From the NCBI GenBank assembly GCA_030064795.1, contig JASJEI010000053.1, positions 1 through 30,284 on the forward strand: a stretch of DNA of 30,284 nucleotides, given 5' to 3'. The translations under genes were made by a program, and so were the position numbers. Origin of the DNA: Pleurocapsa sp. MO_226.B13 (GTDB lineage Bacteria; Cyanobacteriota; Cyanobacteriia; Cyanobacteriales; Xenococcaceae). Position 1 is the stretch's first letter, and each line of letters begins with the position of its first letter. Shown here in pieces: positions 24,118 through 30,284 of this stretch. Under the pieces are notes generated by a model that was not told where the DNA came from, did no database searches, and saw only the letters and a program-made list of their open reading frames with translations.

Positions 24118-25647
24118 TTAAAGGTAGTTTTCTAAAGATGATAAATCCAAAGACTCAAAATTTTTAAAAAACCTTAATAAACGAGTTGCTATTTGATTTA
24201 CACCTTGAGAAACATTAGACTCAATATTTAAAGGAATTACTGGATCGTGGAGAGATAAACGCAATAAAAACCAGCCGTCTTCTTGAGATGACTGACATGA
24301 TACTCTTACTCCTTCATAATTATTGGGGACAATTTCCCAATCAGTTTGAGTTGTCGCAAATTCTTTTAGTTTCTCGATGACATTATTACCATAATTTTTA
24401 AAATCATCCTCATTTATTTTTAATCTAAATTCTTCACTTTCTACTGGCTCTTTTAACTCGCCAATCAGATCCGTTAACAGTTTCCCTTGTAGTTTAGATT
24501 TAGCCAATTCAACTAACAATTTAGTAGCCAAATACGCCCCATCATCGAGGAAATAATTTTCCTTCATCGCCCCGTGTCCAGAGGTTTCGATCGCCAGCCA
24601 AGATTCTTCACCAGAATTATTGAGTCTAATTGATTCATTAATTACGTTTTTATAGCCTCGTTTAAAGCGGTGATGTTTGCCACCTAAATCCTTAATGAAT
24701 TGAGTCAAACCATCAGAAGTAATCGAATCTGTAACAATAGTAGAGCTTGGATGTTCTTGTAAAACTATTGCGGAAATAAGAGCGATCGCACGATTACGAT
24801 TGATTTCCTTACCCTGACTATCTACGGCTGCAACGCGATCGACATCGGTATCAAAAATAATGCCAAAATCAGCCTTATTCTTAATAACCGCCTGACAAAT
24901 TGCTGCCATCGCTTGTTTATTTTCGGGGTTGGGAATATGGTTAGGAAACATTCCATCGGGTTCGAGAAATTGACTGCCAGTTGTATCCGCACCGAGAGGT
25001 TTTAACACCTTGTCTACATAAAAACCCCCTGCACCATTACCCGCATCAACTACTATTTTTAATCCCGTCAAAGGTTGTTCGTAATTATCGGGATGACTAA
25101 CTCCTTGACGGACAGTTTCTACTAATTGGGCTGCATAAATCGAAATAAAATCATCATTAACAACCTCTCCTTTAGTATCGTTATTAATTACCTTACCAGA
25201 TTCAGCGATCGCCAAAATTTCTGTAATATCTGCTTTGCCCAAACCAGCCTGGGGTGTAAAAAACTTTAAACCATTACGATTAAACGGCAAATGACTAGCA
25301 GTCAGCATAATCGCTCCATCGCAGTTAAAGCCATCCGTCACCGTACTCATAAACATGGCAGGAGTTGAAGCAATATCGAAGTTATAAACTTTAGTTCCCG
25401 CGATCGCAATTCCCTCAATTACCGACTGACTGAGAGTCTCACCAGACAAACGACTATCCCTACCAATACCAACACTCAATTCAGGAGTAGGTTTACCCGC
25501 TTTTCGCGCTAGCCAACTAACAAAAGCATTACCCAAACTGTGAGCCACTTCAGGGGTTAAATTTACCGCTTCGCCACTGACACCCTCTAAAGCCACACCG
25601 CGTATATCCGAGCCATTTTGCAGCTTTTTCCAGTCGATATTGTTCAT
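24118..25647 (-). CDS. Phosphohexomutase (phosphomannomutase/phosphoglucomutase family), 509 aa
   Basis: Alpha-D-phosphohexomutase interconverting hexose 1- and 6-phosphates, for glycogen or envelope sugars. Features in order: substrate entry NGSDIRGVAL near 11-20; catalytic phosphoserine S118 in LTASHLPFNRNGLKF; Mg loop FDTDVDR with D266, D268, D270; sugar-specificity loop ETSGHGAMKEN (354-364); C-terminal phosphate-binding region with GVRVSCQSSQEDGW and LRLSLHDPVIP. The specificity loop reads ETSGHG, not the E-E-S-G form of the second mutase in this window, and the TASHLP serine loop differs from TASHNP. It therefore belongs to another branch and may prefer another sugar; which one is not decidable here. 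ATG 25647 is followed upstream by a heptamer array. Confidence 0.9.
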   Translation of the reverse strand: MNNIDWKKLQNGSDIRGVALEGVSGEAVNLTPEVAHSLGNAFVSWLARKAGKPTPELSVGIGRDSRLSGETLSQSVIEGIAIAGTKVYNFDIASTPAMFMSTVTDGFNCDGAIMLTASHLPFNRNGLKFFTPQAGLGKADITEILAIAESGKVINNDTKGEVVNDDFISIYAAQLVETVRQGVSHPDNYEQPLTGLKIVVDAGNGAGGFYVDKVLKPLGADTTGSQFLEPDGMFPNHIPNPENKQAMAAICQAVIKNKADFGIIFDTDVDRVAAVDSQGKEINRNRAIALISAIVLQEHPSSTIVTDSITSDGLTQFIKDLGGKHHRFKRGYKNVINESIRLNNSGEESWLAIETSGHGAMKENYFLDDGAYLATKLLVELAKSKLQGKLLTDLIGELKEPVESEEFRLKINEDDFKNYGNNVIEKLKEFATTQTDWEIVPNNYEGVRVSCQSSQEDGWFLLRLSLHDPVIPLNIESNVSQGVNQIATRLLRFFKNFESLDLSSLENYL

Positions 25648-25680
25648 TGTTAATTGTTGATTGTTGATTGTTAATGGTTA
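25646..25680. repeat. Heptamer array ATTGTTA/ATTGTTG at a phosphohexomutase start
   Basis: Five units: ATTGTTA, ATTGTTG twice, ATTGTTA, ATGGTTA. The first unit overlaps the gene's start codon on the opposite strand (ATG at 25647), so the array is the immediate leader and occupies the position of the ribosome-binding site. Confidence 0.85.
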
Positions 25681-25820
25681 AAAGCTTTATTGTCAAATAT
25701 TTTAGATGCATTTAACGGACATAAAACAAAACCATAACTATGTTTTTAGCTCTTACAATTGTGTTCTTGACTAGCATTTATCCATATCCTTAGAAAAACT
25801 AGAACACATATCAGATAAAT

Positions 25821-25850
25821 CATCTGTGTTTATCTGCGTTTATCTGCGGA
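25821..25850. repeat. 10-bp tandem repeat TTATCTGCGT-like x3
   Basis: Three decamers, CATCTGTGTT, TATCTGCGTT and TATCTGCGGA, just downstream of the rdgB stop. A short simple repeat without clear function. Confidence 0.7.
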
Positions 25851-25857
25851 CTCTTTT

Positions 25858-26430
25858 TTACTCAAGCTTCCTAAGATCGGGCATCAATTGAGCAAAAGCA
25901 ACCCCGCGATGACTAACCTTACCCTTAGTTGCTGGCGACATTTCCGCAAAAGTTTGTTTCTTCGTGGGGACATAAAAAATCGGATCGTAACCAAAACCAC
26001 CCTTTCCACGAGGCGCAGTTAAAATTTCCCCAGGACATACTCCTTCAGTTTCCAAAGCAATCTTACCGTCGGGAGAAGCGATCGCGATCGCACAAACAAA
26101 CTTCGCCTGTCTGTTATCCGTCTCTGCCAATTCTCTCAACAAGCGATCGATCCGATCTTCGTCTGTCTTACCATAACGTGCCGAATAGATTCCTGGCGCA
26201 CCACCCAAAGCATCTACCATTAAACCAGAATCATCGGCGATCGCCCATTCTCCCAAAGCCTTTGCCACTTCTGAAGCTTTAAGACGAGCATTAGCAATAA
26301 AAGTAGTACCCGTCTCTTCTATATCCAAATCCGCAGGTTTCAACTCCAACTGCCAAGGCAAACCCGTCAGATATTCCTGCATCTCTTTTAATTTACCAGG
26401 ATTCCCCGTAGCGACGACTAATTTTCTCAC
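25858..26430 (-). CDS. rdgB: Non-canonical purine NTP pyrophosphatase (RdgB/HAM1)
   Basis: House-cleaning enzyme that hydrolyses ITP, dITP and XTP to monophosphates, keeping deaminated purines out of DNA and RNA. Family motifs are all present: VATGNPGKLKEMQEYL at the N-terminus (nucleotide binding), EETGTTFIANARLKA, the catalytic AIADDSGLMVDALGGAPGIY with the metal-binding aspartates, GFGYDPIFYVP and KGKVSHRGVAF near the C-terminus. I choose GTG 26430 (190 aa, beginning VRKLVVATGN) because homology begins there; a longer form from TTG 26463 adds 11 residues with no family match. No strong ribosome-binding site precedes either. Upstream is the broken methyltransferase. Confidence 0.93.
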   Translation of the reverse strand: MRKLVVATGNPGKLKEMQEYLTGLPWQLELKPADLDIEETGTTFIANARLKASEVAKALGEWAIADDSGLMVDALGGAPGIYSARYGKTDEDRIDRLLRELAETDNRQAKFVCAIAIASPDGKIALETEGVCPGEILTAPRGKGGFGYDPIFYVPTKKQTFAEMSPATKGKVSHRGVAFAQLMPDLRKLE

Positions 26431-26963
26431 TGTTGAAAATATGTTTATTACCCTAGTGGTCAATTTATCACGAAAAACTTATTTATAGGATCTTCTATGT
26501 TTTTCGAGTTTTCGATTTCTATAGTGACAGATGATGGGGATATAATAATACCTCTACCCAAAAATATGTTTTAGTTACCCAAAATAATCTTGGAGACTCT
26601 ACTCACTCTATAGAGCAAATAGCACCTAAAACTTGGGCTTATCTATTAAGCTACTCAAAGTATCTAGATGATAGAAAGAGCAAAATTTATTCTAATAAAC
26701 CTCGTTTTTCTATATTCGGAGTAGGCGATTATGCTTTTATGCCCTGGAAAATAGCTATCTGTGGTTTATACAAAAAGCTTGATTTCAAACTAATAAATGA
26801 AATTAATAATCGACCAGTTTTTTTTGATGATACTGTTTACTTTATTAGCGGTACTTAAACAATTTTAGAAGTCAAAATGAGATAAAATACTTTTGCTGAT
26901 TGAATTTAACATTATCCTAAATAGCGATCGCGCTTCGATGAAAGAAACCACTCCCGCAGCCAT

Positions 26964-27065
26964 ACAAGGAATACGTTTTAAGGGGGGCTTTATATCTAAG
27001 TTATCTGCTTGTACCGAGGGTTTTCGGTGGCACGAAGACCCCCCTTAAAACTAATTTCTCTCTCG
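26964..27065. mobile_element. Small structured element, copy 1 (102 bp)
   Basis: Inserted in the transposase start region with target duplication CCAT (26960-26963 and 27066-27069). A perfect inverted repeat GTTTTAAGGGGGG (26975-26987) / CCCCCCTTAAAAC (27039-27051) encloses two hairpins: TAAG-TTATCTG-CTTG (7-nt loop) and ACCGA...TCGGT. It matches the reverse complement of copy 2 along its whole length. No coding capacity. Confidence 0.85.
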
Positions 27066-27264
27066 CCATGCCTCCTTGCTTCGATAGATGGTGTCAAAAG
27101 TTTGATGATTTGCTGAGAAATAAAGCACAAAAAAGAGAATTTAGGCACTATTTAGGGGGATTATTGGGGGAAAGTGAGCGAAAAAATGTGTCACAAATGG
27201 CTAAAGATGCGGTAGAAGTCACATACCATAAATTACACCATTTCTTAACCGAAGCAACCTGGTC

Positions 27265-27362
27265 ATAAGGATACAAAATTAAGGACTCTTCAAGTACCGA
27301 GGCACCTCGGCTCTCAACCGACAATTGAATTATAAAGAGTCCTTAATTTTTAATTCCTCTCA
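27265..27362. mobile_element. Small structured element, copy 2 (98 bp)
   Basis: Inserted in the transposase gene with target duplication GGTC (27261-27264 and 27363-27366); it brings a TAA stop directly after its left edge. A perfect 16-bp inverted repeat AAAATTAAGGACTCTT (27275-27290) / AAGAGTCCTTAATTTT (27335-27350) encloses CCGAGG-CA-CCTCGG and, on the other strand, TCAA-TTGTCGG-TTGA. It is in the opposite orientation to copy 1. Confidence 0.88.
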
Positions 27363-27474
27363 GGTCGGCACAGAAAATAAATGAGCGTCGTTTAGAGGTA
27401 ATGAATAAATGCAACCAAACCAGAATAAGTCGAGGATTCAGTCTAATTGTTGACGATTCAGGACATAGAAAAAG

Positions 27475-27522
27475 CGCACCGCCTGCGCTGAGGTCTCCTC
27501 AGCGTAAAGACGGAGCAAGAAG
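27475..27522 (+). repeat. 48-bp in-frame palindromic insertion within the transposase
   Basis: Adds 16 codons (APPALRSPQRKDGARS) between HRK and SGNFTAG of the transposase, where the family is continuous. It contains CGCTGAGG (27486-27493), TCT, CCTCAGCG (27497-27504). AAG is present on both sides, so it can be read as a 45-bp element plus 3-bp duplication. The frame is kept, as with the in-frame palindromic elements described in Rickettsia. Confidence 0.7.
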
Positions 27523-28769
27523 TGGAAATTTTACCGCAGGAGTAGGACGACAGTATATCGGGGAAATTGGAAAAACAGATAATGGTAATGTTGTGGTAAC
27601 AACTCATCTATATGATGGTCAAAAAAGCCTACCTTTAGATATAGAATTATATCAACATGGTAATTCGTTGCCTGAAGGAAAGAAAGACCGAAACTTTAAG
27701 AAAAAACCTACCTTAGCCTTGGAATTAATTGATAAAAGTTTGAAGCGGGGATATCGACCAGGAATAGTATTAATAGATTCAGACTATGGTAACAACACAT
27801 CTTTTTTACTTGAACTAGAAAAAAAGAAATTCCAGTATATAGGAGGAATAGCTAAAAATCGTAATATTTTAGTTAAAACCCCATCAAATCAATTAGAAAA
27901 AATAAGAGTAGATGAATATGCTCAATGGTTATCTGATGAGGAATTCAAGGAGATTCAAATCCAGGGTGAAAAACCCAGAACCGTGTGGGTAGCAATTATC
28001 GAAGCAGAAATATCAAAGCTAGAAGGAATCAGAAAAATAGCTATCGTCATGAGTGCACCAGTCTTTGAAGATGCCGAAGATATTGACTACTTAATCACAA
28101 ATGTTGGAGGAGAAAAACTAACTGAACAGTGGATAGTTGACACCTATTCAGAAAGAAACTGGGTAGAAGTTTTCTATCGAGAAGCTAAAGGTTGGTTAGG
28201 GTTAAAAGAATATCAAGTTCGGGAAAAAAAGAGTTTAGAAAGACACTTTATTCTAGTTTTTTGTGCTTATACTTTTATCCTTTGGCATCAGCATACGGTC
28301 GGATTAAGAAGACGTTGGGCGAACAAACCTTTGAACACATTTCCTGAAGCGAAGGTCAGCATTTCGTACAGCTGTATCTTATCGTTTTGTCGAATGGCTG
28401 AACCAAAATCGTGACGTATTCGTAGCTTATAAAGCGAGTTTAGGCTTTGTTTGGGCTTAATTTTTGTTTAAGTACCGTTAGTTTTGCTTGTCAAGAATCA
28501 GCAGAGTCATACTTTAAGATATTAAATGACAAAAAAATATTAGATTTTTATTCTTCGCTAATCTTTTGGGATGAAAAAATACCGATTAAAGCAAGTATTT
28601 TAAATAAGCTTAATCTAGAAAAAGCTAAATATAATCGATCGTAAAATTATTCATTATTTTTAGAGCTAAAAATAAAGCCAGGACATTATTTACAAGATCC
28701 CGACTTTATCAAAATAATTTACTGGTAAATAATTATAACGGCAATTATTCTGTCTCTACTGTAACTGAT

Positions 28770-30209
28770 TTATGAATTAGCCCAATCTCTCGCCCATTCT
28801 AAAATCTTGCGTACCTCTGGCATAGTAGGAGCTTGACAATAAAGACGCAAGACTGGTTCAGTACCACTAAAGCGAATTAATAACCAAGTAGTGTCATCCA
28901 TTCTGAATTTATAACCATCTACATCCAGACAATCTACTACTTTCATCCCCGCTACTTCTGTAGGGGTGTCATTTTTTAATCTTTCTAAAAGTTTGCTTCG
29001 TACATCCATACTAGCCAAGGGCAGATCGATGCGATCGTAGTGCGCCGTAAAGCCAGTTTTTTGCTGCAAGCGACGATAAATAGTACCTAAGTCTTCCCCC
29101 GACTCTACCACCGCTTCTAGGACGTAGAGAGCAGATAGGAGAGCATCCCGTTCGGGGATATGAGTACCATAGCCAATACCTCCTGATTCTTCGCCACCGA
29201 TCATTACTTCGGCTTGTAGCATTCTGTCGCCGATGTATTTGTAACCGATGGGAGTTTGATAAACAGAACGTCCATAAGCTTCTGCTAAACGGGGTATTAA
29301 ATCCGAACCGCTGACAGTTTTGACGATTTCTCCCGTAAAACCTTTGCGTTCTGCTAGATGTTCGATCAAAATCGGAATTAATACCTGGGAACTGAGAAAA
29401 TTCCCTTCGGCATCTGCACCAGCAATACGATCGCTATCGCCGTCAAAGACCAAACCAACCCTAATACTATCGGGATATTGTTTTGCACCTTCTTTAATCG
29501 CCCGAAAGAAATCAGGTAGATATTTAGGTAGGGGTTCGGGTGCGCCACCACCAAACAACGGATCGCGACTGCTGTTTATTTCTTCTACGGGACAACCCAA
29601 AAGCCTTTCTAACCCTGTGGCTGCTGCACCGTGCATCACGTCTACATATACTTTGACCTTTTCTGAAGCGATCGCCTCTTTAATCTTGGCAATATCTACT
29701 TTTTGTCGTAATCCCTGACAATAACTTGACCAAGGATTAAATTTCTCTATTTTTCCTTGCTTTTCAGCTTTAGGCAAAGACTGACCAATTTTTGCCTCAA
29801 TTTGCTCGGTAATTTCTGGTGGAACCGAACCACCAAAAGCACTTTTAACTTTTAATCCCAAATATGCAGCAGGGTTGTGGGATGCAGTCATCACAATTGC
29901 CCCTAGAGCGTTGTGAGCCTTTGCTGCCCAACTAAAAGCAGGAGTAGGAGCATAACTTTCCGATAATAAAACATCAAATCCCGCCTCCCGAACGGCTTCG
30001 GCAGCTACTTTCGCAAAATCCTCTGCCATAAAACGGCGATCGTAACCGACAATTACTGTCCGATTTGTAGCAGTATCGCCATAATTATCAGCTAAGACTC
30101 TAGCAGCGATGGGAGCTAGCATCGCTACTCTTTCAAAAGTAAAATCAGCAGCAATTACTCCCCGCCAGCCGTCTGTACCAAACTTAATTGGATTAACAGT
30201 AAAAGCCAT
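28770..30209 (-). CDS. Phosphoglucomutase/phosphomannomutase, 479 aa
   Basis: Second phosphohexomutase of the window and the more canonical one. Order of motifs: KFGTDGWRGVIAADFT (9-24) at the substrate entry; catalytic phosphoserine S110 in IVMTASHNPAAYLGLKVK; Mg-binding loop FDGDSDR with D256, D258, D260; sugar-specificity loop GGEESGGIG (338-346); phosphate-binding RFSGTEPVLRLY (446-457). It interconverts glucose (or mannose) 1- and 6-phosphate for glycogen, sucrose and envelope polysaccharide synthesis. The length and the GEESGG loop resemble bacterial phosphoglucomutase/phosphomannomutase of this size class found in cyanobacteria. ATG 30209 is well placed, nine residues before the first motif. 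It stands alone on its strand, 125 bp from the methyltransferase remnant. Confidence 0.93.
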   Translation of the reverse strand: MAFTVNPIKFGTDGWRGVIAADFTFERVAMLAPIAARVLADNYGDTATNRTVIVGYDRRFMAEDFAKVAAEAVREAGFDVLLSESYAPTPAFSWAAKAHNALGAIVMTASHNPAAYLGLKVKSAFGGSVPPEITEQIEAKIGQSLPKAEKQGKIEKFNPWSSYCQGLRQKVDIAKIKEAIASEKVKVYVDVMHGAAATGLERLLGCPVEEINSSRDPLFGGGAPEPLPKYLPDFFRAIKEGAKQYPDSIRVGLVFDGDSDRIAGADAEGNFLSSQVLIPILIEHLAERKGFTGEIVKTVSGSDLIPRLAEAYGRSVYQTPIGYKYIGDRMLQAEVMIGGEESGGIGYGTHIPERDALLSALYVLEAVVESGEDLGTIYRRLQQKTGFTAHYDRIDLPLASMDVRSKLLERLKNDTPTEVAGMKVVDCLDVDGYKFRMDDTTWLLIRFSGTEPVLRLYCQAPTMPEVRKILEWARDWANS

Positions 30210-30284
30210 AAAACCAAGAATTAATCTATTTAATAATGATACTTTACAGATTAACCGCTTCTACGTAGTTTGGAAACCAGAAAG

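Larger units (their letters stand above)
26938..28460 (+). pseudogene. IS701-family transposase, inactivated by insertions and a frameshift
   Basis: The original frame starts at ATG 26938 (MKETTPAAM, then PPCFDRWCQKF), passes through 27070-27264 (FRHYLGGLLGES, LHHFLTEATW), 27367-27474 (AQKINERRLEVMNKC, IVDDSGHRK with the first DDE-region aspartate), and 27523 on (GVGRQYIGEIGKTDNG, IVLIDSDYG with the second aspartate, YSERNWVEVFYREAKGWLG with the final glutamate). Between 28347 and 28358 one extra base shifts the frame; the true tail reads FRTAVSYRFVEWLNQ, DVFVAYKASLGFVWA and stops at 28460, 11 bp from the IS end. Removing 106, 102 and 48 bp plus the extra base leaves exactly 422 codons including the stop. 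As it stands it yields only fragments (66 aa from 27068; 337 aa from 27401), so it should be inactive. Confidence 0.9.
26855..28471 (+). mobile_element. IS701-family insertion sequence, degenerate, 1617 bp
   Basis: Bounded by the target duplication GTAC (26851-26854 and 28472-28475). The ends are inverted repeats TTAAACAA / TTGTTTAA (8 bp exact, continuing as A/T-rich similarity). It holds one transposase gene carrying two small element insertions, a 48-bp in-frame insertion and a frameshift. Without them it would be about 1361 bp. The inserted target is the methyltransferase gene. Confidence 0.88.
26535..28644 (+). pseudogene. C-terminal remnant of a DNA adenine methyltransferase, split by an IS
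   Basis: Two fragments, 26535-26854 and 28476-28644, rejoin in frame when the IS and one GTAC copy are removed (GGT-AC|C-GTT). The first reads KYVLVTQNNLGDST, APKTWAYLLSY, YLDDRKSKIY, FSIFGVGDYAFMPWKIAICG, LYKKLDFKLINEI and PVFFDDTVYFISG; the second continues ESAESYFKILNDKKILDFYS, SLIFWDEKIPIKASILNKL. FGVGDYxFxPxKIAIxGLYK followed by DDTxYF and SLIFWDxK is the C-terminal pattern of N6-adenine methyltransferases of restriction-modification systems (type II/IIG-like). The catalytic domain with NPPY is absent: an in-frame TGA lies just upstream at 26532-26534 and rdgB begins within about 100 bp. No restriction endonuclease is seen. The locus is dead. Confidence 0.85.

Noticed and set aside
26431..26463. 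TTG 26463 as the rdgB start
   Set aside because: The 11 extra residues have no family match; homology begins at GTG 26430.
27068..27268. 66-aa frame as a stand-alone small protein
   Set aside because: It is the N-terminal part of the transposase, cut short by a stop inside the second small element.
26964..27362. The two small elements as tRNA genes, because of 7-nt-loop hairpins and a long closing stem
   Set aside because: Too few arms, no T-loop GTTCRANNC, no proper D-loop, and target duplications show they are insertions.
28447..28644. 65-aa frame as a separate small gene
   Set aside because: It starts inside the transposase tail and rejoins the methyltransferase frame once the IS is removed.

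Overview
The window is cyanobacterial chromosome. Evidence: many HIP1-type palindromes (GCGATCGC, often GGCGATCGCC), a phylloquinone (men) gene cluster, a Pix/Ptx-type phototaxis operon whose receptor carries bilin-type GAF domains, and heptamer tandem repeats of the STRR kind. The genus cannot be fixed by eye; the density of small repeats and broken transposons would suit a large-genome unicellular or baeocyte-forming cyanobacterium.

Layout. 1-663: the start of a receiver-domain protein running off the left edge and a small unknown gene, both minus. 820-1893: nrdB, ribonucleotide reductase small subunit, plus, ending at hairpins and a perfect 28-bp palindrome. 2071-13036: a six-gene minus-strand signalling operon in the order PatA-type regulator (pixG), CheY (pixH), CheW (pixI), receptor with six GAF domains (pixJ), CheA-CheY hybrid kinase (pixL), second CheW. 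Its promoter and first codons lie in a 187-bp tandem duplication. 13806-15770: a TPR protein. 15844-17140: ridA and menA, overlapping, minus. 17501-20785: menF and menD, plus, divergent from menA. 20947-22055: a GntR/FCD regulator and an allophanate-hydrolase-C-type protein, an apparent two-gene operon. 22056-23263: debris, with an acetyltransferase tail, a MITE-like element and a possible small gene. 23264-23812: a small degenerate RTX protein. 23838-23978: a TIR element. 24118-25647: a phosphohexomutase. 25858-26430: rdgB. 26535-28644: a wrecked DNA methyltransferase split by an IS701-type element. 28770-30209: a second phosphohexomutase.

The most notable region is 26535-28644. The IS (26855-28471) has an exact 4-bp target duplication (GTAC), and removing it rejoins the methyltransferase reading frame. 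The transposase inside carries four lesions: two ~100-bp elements of one family (26964-27065 and 27265-27362, target duplications CCAT and GGTC), a 48-bp in-frame palindromic insertion (27475-27522), and a +1 frameshift near the 3' end. Removing all four restores an exact 422-codon gene (421 aa). The two ~100-bp elements share a T-shaped fold (long outer stem, two inner hairpins) whose paired bases have changed together, which is the strongest candidate here for something undescribed.

The signalling operon probably controls directed movement through type IV pili, with PixJ sensing light. menA, menF and menD supply the quinone of photosystem I. The two phosphohexomutases supply sugar phosphates for glycogen or envelope sugars. 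All assignments are from motif reading; no database search was possible.
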